This document shows positions 1 to 7,112 of a stretch of DNA of 10,553 nucleotides, one piece after another (the first letter of the stretch is position 1; the number at the start of each line of letters is the position of its first letter). The stretch comes from Vulcanimicrobiia bacterium (GTDB taxonomy: Bacteria > Eremiobacterota > Eremiobacteria > Baltobacterales > Baltobacteraceae): assembly GCA_024281135.1 (NCBI GenBank), contig JAMXLG010000372.1:1-10553 (forward strand). Direction: 5' to 3'. The notes below the pieces were generated by a model. That model saw only the letters and a list, made by a program, of their open reading frames with translations. It was not told the origin of the DNA and did not search any database. Position numbers and translations under genes: made by a program.

Positions 1-146
1 GCATTTACGAAGCGCGGCCGCACGATTGCGGCGACTTCACGCCGATCGGATGCGAAGACGTCGATCCGGAGCTTTCGCACAAGGGATCGTACAAGGTCGG
101 TCCGCCGTTCCGCCCCAATCCGCGCCGGCAGCGGCGCAGGCGTTAA
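1..146 (+). CDS. C-terminal fragment of an unidentified protein
   Basis: The reading frame is open from the left edge (first full codon at base 3) and ends at TAA 144-146, leaving about 47 residues. The start lies outside the window. The visible part has two cysteines (in HDCGDF and IGCEDVD), a proline/glycine-rich stretch (KVGPPFRPNP) and a strongly basic tail ending RRQRRRR. Codon use, with G/C in most third positions, looks like that of the neighbouring genes, which supports real coding. I do not recognise a family from so short a piece. A basic, disordered tail could bind nucleic acid or membrane lipid, but that is inference. The next gene starts 25 bases downstream on the same strand, so the two could share a transcript. 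Confidence 0.5.
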   Translation, partial: IYEARPHDCGDFTPIGCEDVDPELSHKGSYKVGPPFRPNPRRQRRRR

Positions 147-171
147 GGCGCTCATAAGGTACTAGAGCGGC

Positions 172-3144
172 ATGAAGAGATTTATGCCGCTTCGTCGTTT
201 CTATGCATTTGCGGCGCTAGTCGCATTGGCGGGCTCGGTGCTTCCGCTCCCGGCTCGCACGCAGAACATTGCGCCCACGCAATACTCCGGGATGCAGTGG
301 CGTTTCATCGGACCGATGCGCGGCGGACGAACGAAGGCCGTCGGAGGCGTTGCGGGTCAGCCGAATCGCTTTTACATCGGTGCTGTCAACGGCGGCGTGT
401 GGCGTACAGATGACGCGGGACGCACGTGGGTGCCGATCTTCGATAGCGAGCCGACCGGCTCGATCGGTGCACTTGCGATTGCGCCGAGCAATCCCGACGT
501 CATCTACGTGGGAAGCGGCGAAGGCGAACAGCGGCCTGATCTTTCCGTCGGTGACGGAATCTATAAATCGACTGATGCCGGAGCGACCTGGACCCACCTC
601 GGACTTCGCGATGGACAGCAGATCAATCAAATCGCCGTCGATCCGAAGAATCCCGATCGCCTTTTTGTTGCTGTTGTTGGTCACCCGTTCGGGCCGAACC
701 CGGAACGCGGCATCTTCCGTTCGACCGACGGCGGTGCAACGTTCAAAAAGGTTTTATACCGCGACGAAAACACCGGCGGTAACGATGTAGCGATCGATCC
801 CTCGAACCCGAATATCGTTTATGCAACGTTGTGGGCGGCGCGAGCCGCACCGTGGGAGGCGGGACCATTTCAACACGCCGGAAGCGGTGTCTACAAGTCG
901 ACCGACGGTGGCGACAACTGGACAAAACTGACAAGCGGTTTGCCGCCACGCATCAGTCGTTCGGAGCTCGGCATCGCGCCGTCGGATCCGAACGTCGTCT
1001 ACGCGGCGGTCGACGCGCCGACCGGATGTGCAATTTATCGCAGCGATGACGCGGGACAACATTTCTCGCTTACGAGCAGCGACGACCGCGTTTGCGCCCG
1101 TGCCGGTGACTTGCTCACCGTAACCGTTGACCCGAAAGATCCGCGCACCGTTTACGCGACGAGTACGTCGCTGTACCGCTCGACGGACAGCGGAAAAACG
1201 TTCACGCCGATCAAGGGCGCGCCGGGCGGCGACGACTATCAGGCCCTCTGGATCAATCCGAACGATCCGAACATTCTCGCGCTTACGTCGGATCAAGGCG
1301 CCGAAATTTCAGTCGATCACGGCAAGACGTGGAGTTCGTGGTACAACCAGCCGACCGGGCAGATGTATCACGTGAACACCGACGATCGCTTCGCGTATTG
1401 GGTATGCGGCGGTCAACAAGATTCCGGTTCCGCCTGCGTATTGAGCCGTGGTGACTGGGGGCAAGTCAACCAACGCGATTGGCACCCGGTCGGCGCCGAG
1501 GAGTACGGATACGTTGTTCCCGATCCGCTTCACCCCGGCAATTTCTTCGGCGGTAAGGTCGAGCATTTCGACGAGCAGACCTCACAGGCGCAGGAAGTCT
1601 CACCGAATCCGCTGCGCAGCAAGCCGTATCGTGTCGTGCGGACCGAACCAATCGCCTTCGACCACTTCGATAAACACACGATGTACTTCGGCGCAAATCA
1701 AGTCTATGCAACGCGCGACGGCGGCATGTCATGGAAGGCGATTAGCCCCGATCTTACGCGCGCAAAATGGACGATGCCACAAGTCATTGCATCGTTCGAA
1801 TCCGATGATCCCGAGAAAGGCGCGCACCGCGGCGTCGTCTACGCGCTTGCGCCGTCGTACACGCACGCCGGCACGCTGTGGGCTGGAACCGATGATGGCC
1901 AGGTCTGGATTACGCGCGACCACGGCGCGCAATGGAAGAACATCACACCGCCGCAGTTGACCGCGTGGAGCAAGATCTCGCAAATCGATGCATCACGGTT
2001 CGACGACAACACAGCGTATGTCGCGGTGAATCGTTTCCGCCTCGACGATCTCCGACCGTGGATCTATCGCACGCACGACGGCGGCGCGCACTGGACCGTT
2101 ATCACGAACGGGTTGCCGGAGAACGAGCCGGTCAATGCCGTTCGCGAAGATCCTCAGGTGCGCGGGTTGCTCTTTGCAGCGACGGAAAACAATGTCTTCG
2201 TGTCGTTCGATGATGGCGAACATTGGCAATCGCTACAGATCAATCTGCCGCATTCATCGATGCGCGACATCACCGTGCACGGCAACGACTTGATCGTCGC
2301 TACACACGGACGCGGGTTCTGGATCCTCGACGATATCGAGCCACTCCGCGAACTCGCTCGGTCTGGGAATTTTAATGGCACCCACCTCTTCACACCGGAG
2401 CTCGCATATCGCGTTCGCCGCAACACCAACAGCGATACGCCGCTTCCGCCGGAAGAACCACACGGCATGAACCCGCCCGACGGCGCGATCATCGACTACA
2501 CGCTCAATTCGCCGGCACAGCGAGTCGTGATTACGATTCGCGACAGCAAAGGCAACGTCGTGAGGCGTTACGCCAGCGACGATCCCGAACCGCCGGCGAT
2601 GCAATTCGACAAGCCGTCGTATTGGGAGCGCCCGTTCCAGCGCCCGGACGCGAGCATCGGCATGCATCGCTTCGCGTGGGATCTGCACGAACCGTCGCCA
2701 CAGTCGGTCATGGTTGACATGCCGATCTCCGCGAATTTCGAAAACACGCCACGCACGCCGAAAGGGGCGGTCGTGGTTCCGGGCCGTTACACCGTGGAGC
2801 TCACGGTCGACGGGCGCTCGCAGTCACGTCCGCTCGTGCTCGAAATGGATCCGCGAGTTCACATGAGTGCGGCCGATCTGGCGCGTCAGTACGAGATGGC
2901 ACACGAAACGGCGTCGCTGCTCTCGAGCACCTACGCTGACCTGGAGAATGCGAAACGCGCTAATGAAACGAAGCGCGCGACGCAGTTCGGAACGCTCAAC
3001 ACGCGCTTGAGCGGGATGATGGAGCTCGTCGATGGTGCCGACGCGCCGGTGCCCGATGGAACGCGACACGCCTTCTGTACGTTGCGAGATCAAGCCAGGG
3101 CTGCCGGAGTGGCGTTACCGGCTCGAAACTCAATCTGTCCGTAG
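172..3144 (+). CDS. Secreted VPS10/sortilin-like Asp-box beta-propeller protein
   Basis: This 990-residue protein begins with an export signal: basic MKRFMPLRR, a hydrophobic core at about 11-26, then a likely cleavage near residue 30. Eleven Asp-box motifs (S/T-x-D-x-G-x-x-W/F) follow, near residues 78-86, 131-140, 181-191, 241-250, 289-298, 335-344, 379-387, 512-521, 579-588, 631-641 and 676-685. They are often preceded by SNPDVIYVG- or DPNVVYAAV-type strands. This is the pattern of the sortilin/VPS10-type propeller proteins, often labelled 'glycosyl hydrolase, BNR repeat'. The propeller part closes with THGRGFWILDD (711-721). A beta-sandwich region at about 780-895 (RVVITIRDSKGNVVR, then PGRYTVELTVDG) resembles a FlgD-type Ig-like domain, and the last 90 residues look helical. 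Asp boxes are structural, so enzymatic activity is not implied; a periplasmic or surface role is inferred. ATG 172 is preceded by only a weak AAGG (156-159). ATG 187 would shorten the signal. Confidence 0.9.
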   Translation: MKRFMPLRRFYAFAALVALAGSVLPLPARTQNIAPTQYSGMQWRFIGPMRGGRTKAVGGVAGQPNRFYIGAVNGGVWRTDDAGRTWVPIFDSEPTGSIGALAIAPSNPDVIYVGSGEGEQRPDLSVGDGIYKSTDAGATWTHLGLRDGQQINQIAVDPKNPDRLFVAVVGHPFGPNPERGIFRSTDGGATFKKVLYRDENTGGNDVAIDPSNPNIVYATLWAARAAPWEAGPFQHAGSGVYKSTDGGDNWTKLTSGLPPRISRSELGIAPSDPNVVYAAVDAPTGCAIYRSDDAGQHFSLTSSDDRVCARAGDLLTVTVDPKDPRTVYATSTSLYRSTDSGKTFTPIKGAPGGDDYQALWINPNDPNILALTSDQGAEISVDHGKTWSSWYNQPTGQMYHVNTDDRFAYWVCGGQQDSGSACVLSRGDWGQVNQRDWHPVGAEEYGYVVPDPLHPGNFFGGKVEHFDEQTSQAQEVSPNPLRSKPYRVVRTEPIAFDHFDKHTMYFGANQVYATRDGGMSWKAISPDLTRAKWTMPQVIASFESDDPEKGAHRGVVYALAPSYTHAGTLWAGTDDGQVWITRDHGAQWKNITPPQLTAWSKISQIDASRFDDNTAYVAVNRFRLDDLRPWIYRTHDGGAHWTVITNGLPENEPVNAVREDPQVRGLLFAATENNVFVSFDDGEHWQSLQINLPHSSMRDITVHGNDLIVATHGRGFWILDDIEPLRELARSGNFNGTHLFTPELAYRVRRNTNSDTPLPPEEPHGMNPPDGAIIDYTLNSPAQRVVITIRDSKGNVVRRYASDDPEPPAMQFDKPSYWERPFQRPDASIGMHRFAWDLHEPSPQSVMVDMPISANFENTPRTPKGAVVVPGRYTVELTVDGRSQSRPLVLEMDPRVHMSAADLARQYEMAHETASLLSSTYADLENAKRANETKRATQFGTLNTRLSGMMELVDGADAPVPDGTRHAFCTLRDQARAAGVALPARNSICP

Positions 3145-3163
3145 GCTGTTGTCTGACACGATG

Positions 3164-3170
3164 AAAGGAG
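3164..3170 (+). promoter_or_regulatory. Ribosome binding site selecting ATG 3182
   Basis: AAAGGAG lies 11 bases before ATG 3182. An upstream in-frame ATG at 3161 overlaps the site and has no such motif before it. This favours the 3182 start, which also puts a clean signal peptide at the N-terminus. Confidence 0.7.
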
Positions 3171-3181
3171 CTCACACAAGA

Positions 3182-3586
3182 ATGAATGCGTTTCGTATAG
3201 GAGCGATTGCACTTGCCGTCGCCATGACGGCTCCGGTGTGCGCGTTTGCGGCATCAGACTCTCTCACGATTCCGATGAAAGCACTCAGTGACAGCGGTGA
3301 AACCGGCACGGCCGTACTCACGCAGCAAGACGACGGCGTGCATGTCGCAGTCAGCCTAAAGAATGCGCCGAAAGATACGCCGCAGCCGACGCACATCCAC
3401 ATCGGCACCTGCGGCAACATCAACAAAGCGCCGGAGTACGCGCTCGTGAATACCGTTGATGGAAAAGGTGATTCCGTCGTCAAGGGTGTGAAGCTCAGCG
3501 ATTTGACCGCGGGCAAATACGCAATTAACGTTCACAAGAGCGGAGATGATCTCGGGACGTACGTTTCCTGCGGCGACATCAAGTAA
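3182..3586 (+). CDS. Small exported Cu/Zn-SOD-like (CHRD-like) protein
   Basis: This protein has 134 residues. MNAFRIGAIALAVAMTAPVC followed by AFAA is a signal peptide with a likely cut near residue 24, and the lipobox pattern is absent. The mature part has THIHIGTCGN (His71, His73, Cys77) and, near the end, NVHKSGDDLG and VSCGDIK (His118, Asp122, Cys130). These line up with the Cu/Zn superoxide dismutase copper motif HxH (human SOD1 His46/His48), the VVHEKADDLG strand (His120, Asp124) and the disulfide pair Cys57/Cys146 (LACGVI). The bridging and zinc ligands have no equivalents: there is no His between residues 73 and 118. The zinc loop and the active-site Arg are also missing. It is probably a periplasmic or secreted SOD-fold or CHRD-type protein; dismutase activity is doubtful and copper binding is possible. 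It follows the VPS10-type gene by 37 bases and may share its transcript, which ends at the terminator just downstream. Confidence 0.75.
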   Translation: MNAFRIGAIALAVAMTAPVCAFAASDSLTIPMKALSDSGETGTAVLTQQDDGVHVAVSLKNAPKDTPQPTHIHIGTCGNINKAPEYALVNTVDGKGDSVVKGVKLSDLTAGKYAINVHKSGDDLGTYVSCGDIK

Positions 3587-3609
3587 AAGCATTTCCGCCG
3601 GTATCCCAA

Positions 3610-3640
3610 AAACGCCCGCGATTGCCGTTCGCGGGCGTTT
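3610..3640 (+). terminator. Strong intrinsic terminator hairpin
   Basis: The arms AAACGCCCGCGA (3610-3621) and TCGCGGGCGTTT (3629-3640) pair perfectly over 12 bp around a 7-base loop. The plus-strand tail is only moderately T-rich (TTTATGTTT). The opposite side carries AAAAA (3608-3612), so the hairpin could work in both directions. It sits 23 bases after the SOD-like gene and separates it from the membrane protein gene at 3673. Confidence 0.88.
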
Positions 3641-3661
3641 ATGTTTGCATTGGGATTAGCC

Positions 3662-3666
3662 GAGGT
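3662..3666 (+). promoter_or_regulatory. Ribosome binding site selecting ATG 3673
   Basis: GAGGT is 6 bases before ATG 3673. An alternative in-frame TTG at 3622 lies in the loop of the upstream terminator and has no such site, so translation should begin at 3673. Confidence 0.75.
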
Positions 3667-3672
3667 CAAAAC

Positions 3673-5454
3673 ATGGCGGAAGCCGTCGTTCCGGACAATC
3701 ACTTTACGGGCTGGCGCCTAGTAGCCGTTATCGCCCTCGCAGTTGTTGCATTGGTTCAAATCGTTATAGGAGCGGTTGATGGCCTACCTGGTGTTCGCGG
3801 CCACTTCGGCTGGTACCAGTCGGATCCATCAGACCCAATGCTCATTACGCACCTCGCACCAGGCGGCAGCGCGGTGCAGGCTGGAATTCGCGTTGGAGAT
3901 CGAGTTGATTTGAGCCGTCTTTATCCAGCGCGGATGAGGAGCTTCGATCCGGTATTATCATATCGTGGGATGCCCGGCGATCGGGTCGAAGTCCCAATAT
4001 TGCGCAGATCGACGCGATTGATTGTTCCTGTTACGCTCGGCGCAGCACTGGCAGAACCGCTTTCTGTCGACATTGCATCTGACGCTTCGAGTTTCATGAC
4101 TGCCGTCGCGGTCCTACTGGCAGCGTGGCTTGTGCTACGCCGCCCGTCCGCAATGACGTGGAGTTTATACGCGTTCCTGTTGGGTTCGAGCGGCGGCGAC
4201 ACTCAGGCTCTGAACAGGTTCGGATGGGGAGTATCGCTCGCCGATAACCTCGTCGTCGCAGTACTCGGATCAGCATTTGTTTTTATCGTCATGTTTGCCG
4301 CGCGTGCGCCGAACGATTTCGCATCGGGATGGCGGAAATGGTTCAGCATTGCAGCGATCTCGATGTTTTTTATCTGGCTGATCAATAATGCATATCCGAT
4401 CGTGGCGTGGTCGATCCTCGGTTTGCCTCAACGATATGTCTTTCCACCGTTCTGGATCGGCAGCGCACTTACGGTCCTTAGCTGTCTGCTCGCAGCAATC
4501 GCACTTGCTGTGAGCTACGCGACGGCGCACGGCAGCGACCGCGAACGACTCAAATGGATCGTGCTCGGGATCATCTTTGTCATCCTTCCCGGAGCGCTCT
4601 TCCAACTCATACCGAGTATTTCGTATTGGTTCCTGACGAATACCACCCTCACACTCATTTTTACGGCGGGCATCGCCGCAATTGCGTACGCTATCGTCAA
4701 AGGACGCATCGTCGACGTAAAATTTTTGGTTAGCCGCGCGGTGGTTGCTGCTTTATTGGCAGGGGGCATCGTCGTAGCGTTTGCGATTATCGACTGGCTC
4801 GTTAGCAGGAAGCTCCAAGCGACGCAACTCGGCACAATGACGGAAATTGTCTTCGCGATTGCGCTGGGATTTTGGTTCAACGCGCTACACCATAACGTGG
4901 ATGCTTGCGTCGATCGCCTCTTTTTCCGAAAGCGCTATCTGGCCGAGCAGAAATTGCATCTAGCCGCGCATGCCGTTCTACATTGCACGTCTCCCCACAC
5001 GATTCGGGAAGTGCTGGTTGACGAACCGGCCGACGCTTTCGATCTGGCGTCGGCGGCCATCTTCGAACCGGTCGACGACTCGACATGGCGACGAGAGCGC
5101 GAGGTCGGCTGGGAGCCGAATACGCTCACTAGCCTCACCGGCGACGACATCATGTTGCTCCATATCAAAGCCGAACAGAGCACCCTGAAAACCTCGGCTT
5201 TGCGGTGGCATCCGGCGGGCCTTCCCGAAGGAAACGCACGTCCGGTCCTGGCGGTGCCGGTGCTTGCACGCAGGCGCGTCGTCGCAATCGTGCTCTACGG
5301 CGAGCACCGTAGCGGTGCCGACTTCGATGCCGATGAAGTTCGGGCGATCGAGCGCGTCGCAGAGGCCGCAGGTGCGGCTTACGATCACGTCGAGGCCGAA
5401 ACGTACCGCGGCAAATACGAAGAGCTAGAGAGACGACTCGCACATGTACAGTGA
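3673..5454 (+). CDS. PDZ-domain polytopic membrane protein with C-terminal GAF-like domain
   Basis: This protein has 593 residues. One membrane helix at about 14-34 is followed by an extracytoplasmic PDZ-like domain (about 45-122). That domain has the usual hydrophobic-glycine pattern: ITHLAPGGSAVQAGIRVGDRV, then a YRGMPGDRVEVPILR strand. A block of roughly seven or eight hydrophobic helices follows (about 138-155, 191-210, 223-247, 257-281, 293-313, 318-343, 354-376, 388-404). After the last helix, VDRLFFRKRYLAEQKLHLAA (413-432) matches the linker seen after the membrane block in many bacterial sensor kinases. Residues about 435-575 form a GAF-like domain (LASAAIFEP, then VLAVPVLARRRVVAIVLYGEH). 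The C-terminal helix (about 553-593) ends without a histidine-kinase, GGDEF, HD or phosphatase domain. It is probably a membrane sensor that needs a separate output partner; ligand and partner are unknown. The architecture call is solid, the role inferred. Confidence 0.8.
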   Translation: MAEAVVPDNHFTGWRLVAVIALAVVALVQIVIGAVDGLPGVRGHFGWYQSDPSDPMLITHLAPGGSAVQAGIRVGDRVDLSRLYPARMRSFDPVLSYRGMPGDRVEVPILRRSTRLIVPVTLGAALAEPLSVDIASDASSFMTAVAVLLAAWLVLRRPSAMTWSLYAFLLGSSGGDTQALNRFGWGVSLADNLVVAVLGSAFVFIVMFAARAPNDFASGWRKWFSIAAISMFFIWLINNAYPIVAWSILGLPQRYVFPPFWIGSALTVLSCLLAAIALAVSYATAHGSDRERLKWIVLGIIFVILPGALFQLIPSISYWFLTNTTLTLIFTAGIAAIAYAIVKGRIVDVKFLVSRAVVAALLAGGIVVAFAIIDWLVSRKLQATQLGTMTEIVFAIALGFWFNALHHNVDACVDRLFFRKRYLAEQKLHLAAHAVLHCTSPHTIREVLVDEPADAFDLASAAIFEPVDDSTWRREREVGWEPNTLTSLTGDDIMLLHIKAEQSTLKTSALRWHPAGLPEGNARPVLAVPVLARRRVVAIVLYGEHRSGADFDADEVRAIERVAEAAGAAYDHVEAETYRGKYEELERRLAHVQ

Positions 5455-5494
5455 GTGCTCGATATACTGGGGGTCCTAAAGTGGAGGGCTTCTT

Positions 5495-6019
5495 ATGATC
5501 AAGTCGTCGCTTCAGCTGCGCCTTTTTGGAACTTTCCTCCTCATTGGATTCGCGCTTACCGCCGCGGGCGCAGCACCAATTGCTAAAGGTTCAGGCGCAC
5601 AGATGTGCGTGCTGACGCAACATGACTTTCAAGCGTTCGGGACCATTGTGGAATCCAAGCCGACGGTGAATCTCGACGACAATGGCGCGAGCGCCTATTG
5701 CGTCTATCGCGGAAAATCCGGTGCTACCGGTGGCGTTGAGCTCGACGTCTTTTATCCCGCCGGTAGCAATGCCGACGAAATTGCAAATACATGGAAGGCA
5801 ACACTCGGTTCGGATCCGGGAGCGCAATACGCGCCCGAAGAGGTTCCTGGCGCAGACGAATCGGTCTATTCGCTCAGCGTACCGCAGCCGGGACATTTTC
5901 CGTTTGCTGCTAATGCGGTACGGCGGGGCGACCTCATTTTCACCATTTCACTTCCGTCGGGTCCGCTTGCAAAGACGGAGTTGCTCAAGCTCAGCCAAAC
6001 GGTGCTTTCGCGATTGTAG
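5495..6019 (+). CDS. Small exported protein of unknown function
   Basis: This protein has 174 residues. A signal peptide (MIKSSLQLRLFGTFLLIGFA, then LTAAGAAPIA) has a probable cut after AAG-A or nearby. The mature domain contains two cysteines (Cys38 in AQMCVLT, Cys69 in AYCVYRG), well placed for a disulfide. It has an alternating beta pattern (GVELDVFYP, RRGDLIFTISLP) and a final amphipathic helix (KTELLKLSQTVLSRL). The overall pattern recalls DUF3558-like secreted domains, but I cannot confirm a family. A very good ribosome binding site, GGAGGG (5483-5488), lies 6 bases before ATG 5495. A TATACT hexamer at 5463-5468 could be a -10 element, but no convincing -35 accompanies it. It starts 40 bases after the PDZ/GAF gene and could be cotranscribed with it. 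Confidence 0.7.
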   Translation: MIKSSLQLRLFGTFLLIGFALTAAGAAPIAKGSGAQMCVLTQHDFQAFGTIVESKPTVNLDDNGASAYCVYRGKSGATGGVELDVFYPAGSNADEIANTWKATLGSDPGAQYAPEEVPGADESVYSLSVPQPGHFPFAANAVRRGDLIFTISLPSGPLAKTELLKLSQTVLSRL

Positions 6020-6053
6020 GGTGAAGAGCGCAGGACGCGGCGAAGCAGGCTCC

Positions 6054-6653
6054 ATGGAACGTTCTTCACCTGCTTCGCGCTTCGGCGAACCGGCCGAAAG
6101 CGCGCTTCCCGATGACATTCGAGAAATCTACGACACCAATCGCGCAAAAATCGGCTTCGTTCCGAACGTGTTTCGCGCGTATGCTCAGCGCCCTGAACAC
6201 TTCCGCGCGTTCATGACGTATCACGACGTGTTGATGAGGGGGCCAAGCGGCCTCTCGCGCGCGGAACGCGAGGCGATCGTCGTCGTGGTGAGCGCCGAGA
6301 ATCGTTGTCAATATTGTATGACTGCGCACGGTGCGGCGCTGCGTATTCTCGGCAAAGATCCAATTCTCGCCGAGCAGATTGCGAACAACTGGCGCACGGC
6401 CGAATTGACCGCGCGCATGCGGACGATGCTTGAATTTGCGACAAGCGTCAACGAGCCGGGATTCGCCGCAACCGACGACGACATCGAGGACTTGCGCGCG
6501 TCGGGTTTTAGCGACAACGACATTTGGGACATCGCAGCGATCGCGGCGTTTTTCGGCTTTTCGAACCGGATGGCCGGGTTGATGGATATGCGCCCAAACG
6601 AAGAATTTTATTCGATGGGCCGCACCCCGAAGGCAGAGGTCACGCCCTCGTAA
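6054..6653 (+). CDS. AhpD-like peroxidase-related enzyme (carboxymuconolactone decarboxylase family)
   Basis: This protein has 199 residues. It carries the AhpD-type active-site arrangement E-x11-C-x2-C-x3-H: Glu73, Cys85, Cys88 and His92 (ENRCQYCMTAHGAAL). In AhpD the two cysteines relay reducing power to peroxiredoxin AhpC and the Glu/His form a proton relay. The flanks fit the 'uncharacterized peroxidase-related enzyme' group: GFVPNVFRAYAQRPEHFRAF (34-53), LSRAEREAIVVVVSA (67-81) and FFGFSNRMAGLMDMRPNEEF near the end. It should be cytoplasmic, with thiol peroxidase or disulfide-exchange activity inferred from the intact motif. ATG 6054 has only a weak GCAGG before it; GTG 6021 in the same frame would add 11 residues and is the main alternative. 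It lies 34 bases after the exported-protein gene, and no ahpC is visible in the window. Confidence 0.85.
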   Translation: MERSSPASRFGEPAESALPDDIREIYDTNRAKIGFVPNVFRAYAQRPEHFRAFMTYHDVLMRGPSGLSRAEREAIVVVVSAENRCQYCMTAHGAALRILGKDPILAEQIANNWRTAELTARMRTMLEFATSVNEPGFAATDDDIEDLRASGFSDNDIWDIAAIAAFFGFSNRMAGLMDMRPNEEFYSMGRTPKAEVTPS

Positions 6654-6672
6654 TCTGGCCCGTTATTTGGGC

Positions 6673-7053
6673 ATGGACGAGTTTTCCGAGATCAACGTCA
6701 CGCCATTCACGGACGTCTTGCTGGTGTTGCTCATCATCTTCATGGTTCTGTCAGAACTCGTCGCTCCCGTGGGATTCGAAAAGCAGTTTTCATGCAATTG
6801 CGGTAGCGCGTCCCGAACGACACCGACCGTTCAATCGGAGCTCGTCATTGCCCGCAATGGCCGGATGTCGCTCGACGGGCACGCCGTCGATTCGCGAACC
6901 GTCTATCCCGCCTTGAGCGCCTTGCGCGCATCGCATCGAAGAATCGCCCTATCGATCTTCGGCGACCAGGCAACCGCATACGGCTACATTATCCGAGCGA
7001 TGGATGCCGCTAAAGCGGCGGGGATTACCAGCGTCAGCTTCGTCACGATGTAA
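6673..7053 (+). CDS. ExbD/TolR-family biopolymer transport protein (orphan)
   Basis: This protein has 126 residues (E. coli ExbD has 141). The N-terminal INVTPFTDVLLVLLIIFMVL (7-26) is the family signature. Asp14 is the membrane-embedded, proton-relaying residue (Asp25 in E. coli ExbD). One membrane helix (about 9-30) leads to a periplasmic domain (about 52-126) with a normal C-terminal pattern (LSIFGDQATAYGYIIRAMDA, then AGITSVSFVTM). With an ExbB-type partner it would convert proton flow into movement for TonB- or Tol-type machines at the inner membrane. The cytosolic N-tail is very short and a Cys-x-Cys (41, 43) sits just outside the membrane. No exbB, tonB or TonB-dependent receptor is visible in the window. 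ATG 6673 has no clear ribosome binding site; TTG 6667 would add two residues. It is 19 bases after the AhpD-like gene, so translation may depend on that gene. Confidence 0.87.
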   Translation: MDEFSEINVTPFTDVLLVLLIIFMVLSELVAPVGFEKQFSCNCGSASRTTPTVQSELVIARNGRMSLDGHAVDSRTVYPALSALRASHRRIALSIFGDQATAYGYIIRAMDAAKAAGITSVSFVTM

Positions 7054-7058
7054 GACCA

Positions 7059-7087
7059 TTGACGCCCGTTTTGCGCTAGCGTATATT
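7059..7087 (+). promoter_or_regulatory. Sigma70-type promoter of the VOC-marR operon
   Basis: TTGACG (7059-7064, 5/6 match to the -35 consensus) and TATATT (7082-7087, 5/6 match to the -10 consensus) are separated by exactly 17 bases. Transcription would begin near 7094, inside the palindrome that follows. It starts only 5 bases after the exbD-like stop codon. Confidence 0.78.
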
Positions 7088-7089
7088 GT

Positions 7090-7104
7090 TAGTTAGCCTA
7101 ACTA
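7090..7104. promoter_or_regulatory. Probable MarR operator palindrome
   Basis: TAGTTAGCCTAACTA is a perfect 7-1-7 inverted repeat. It lies 2 bases after the -10 element and covers the predicted transcription start, where a bound repressor would block RNA polymerase. Palindromes of this AT-rich TAGTTAG/CTAACTA type are commonly bound by MarR-family dimers, and a marR gene is the second gene of this operon. Binding is inferred, not shown. Confidence 0.75.
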
Positions 7105-7112
7105 TATATGTC

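Noticed and set aside
217..2756. Several open minus-strand frames (up to about 150 codons) opposite the propeller gene
   Set aside because: They are shadows of a high-GC coding strand with periodic Asp-box repeats. Their translations are Arg-rich with no domain pattern, and the plus-strand protein is unmistakable.
3622..3672. N-terminal extension of the PDZ/GAF protein from TTG 3622
   Set aside because: The TTG lies in the loop of a strong terminator hairpin and has no ribosome binding site, whereas ATG 3673 has GAGGT at good spacing and begins directly before the first membrane helix.
5682..6053. Long N-terminal extension of the AhpD-like protein
   Set aside because: It would overlap most of the exported-protein gene in another frame. 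The translation is Arg/Ser-rich and looks like out-of-frame sequence, and the family match begins after 6054.
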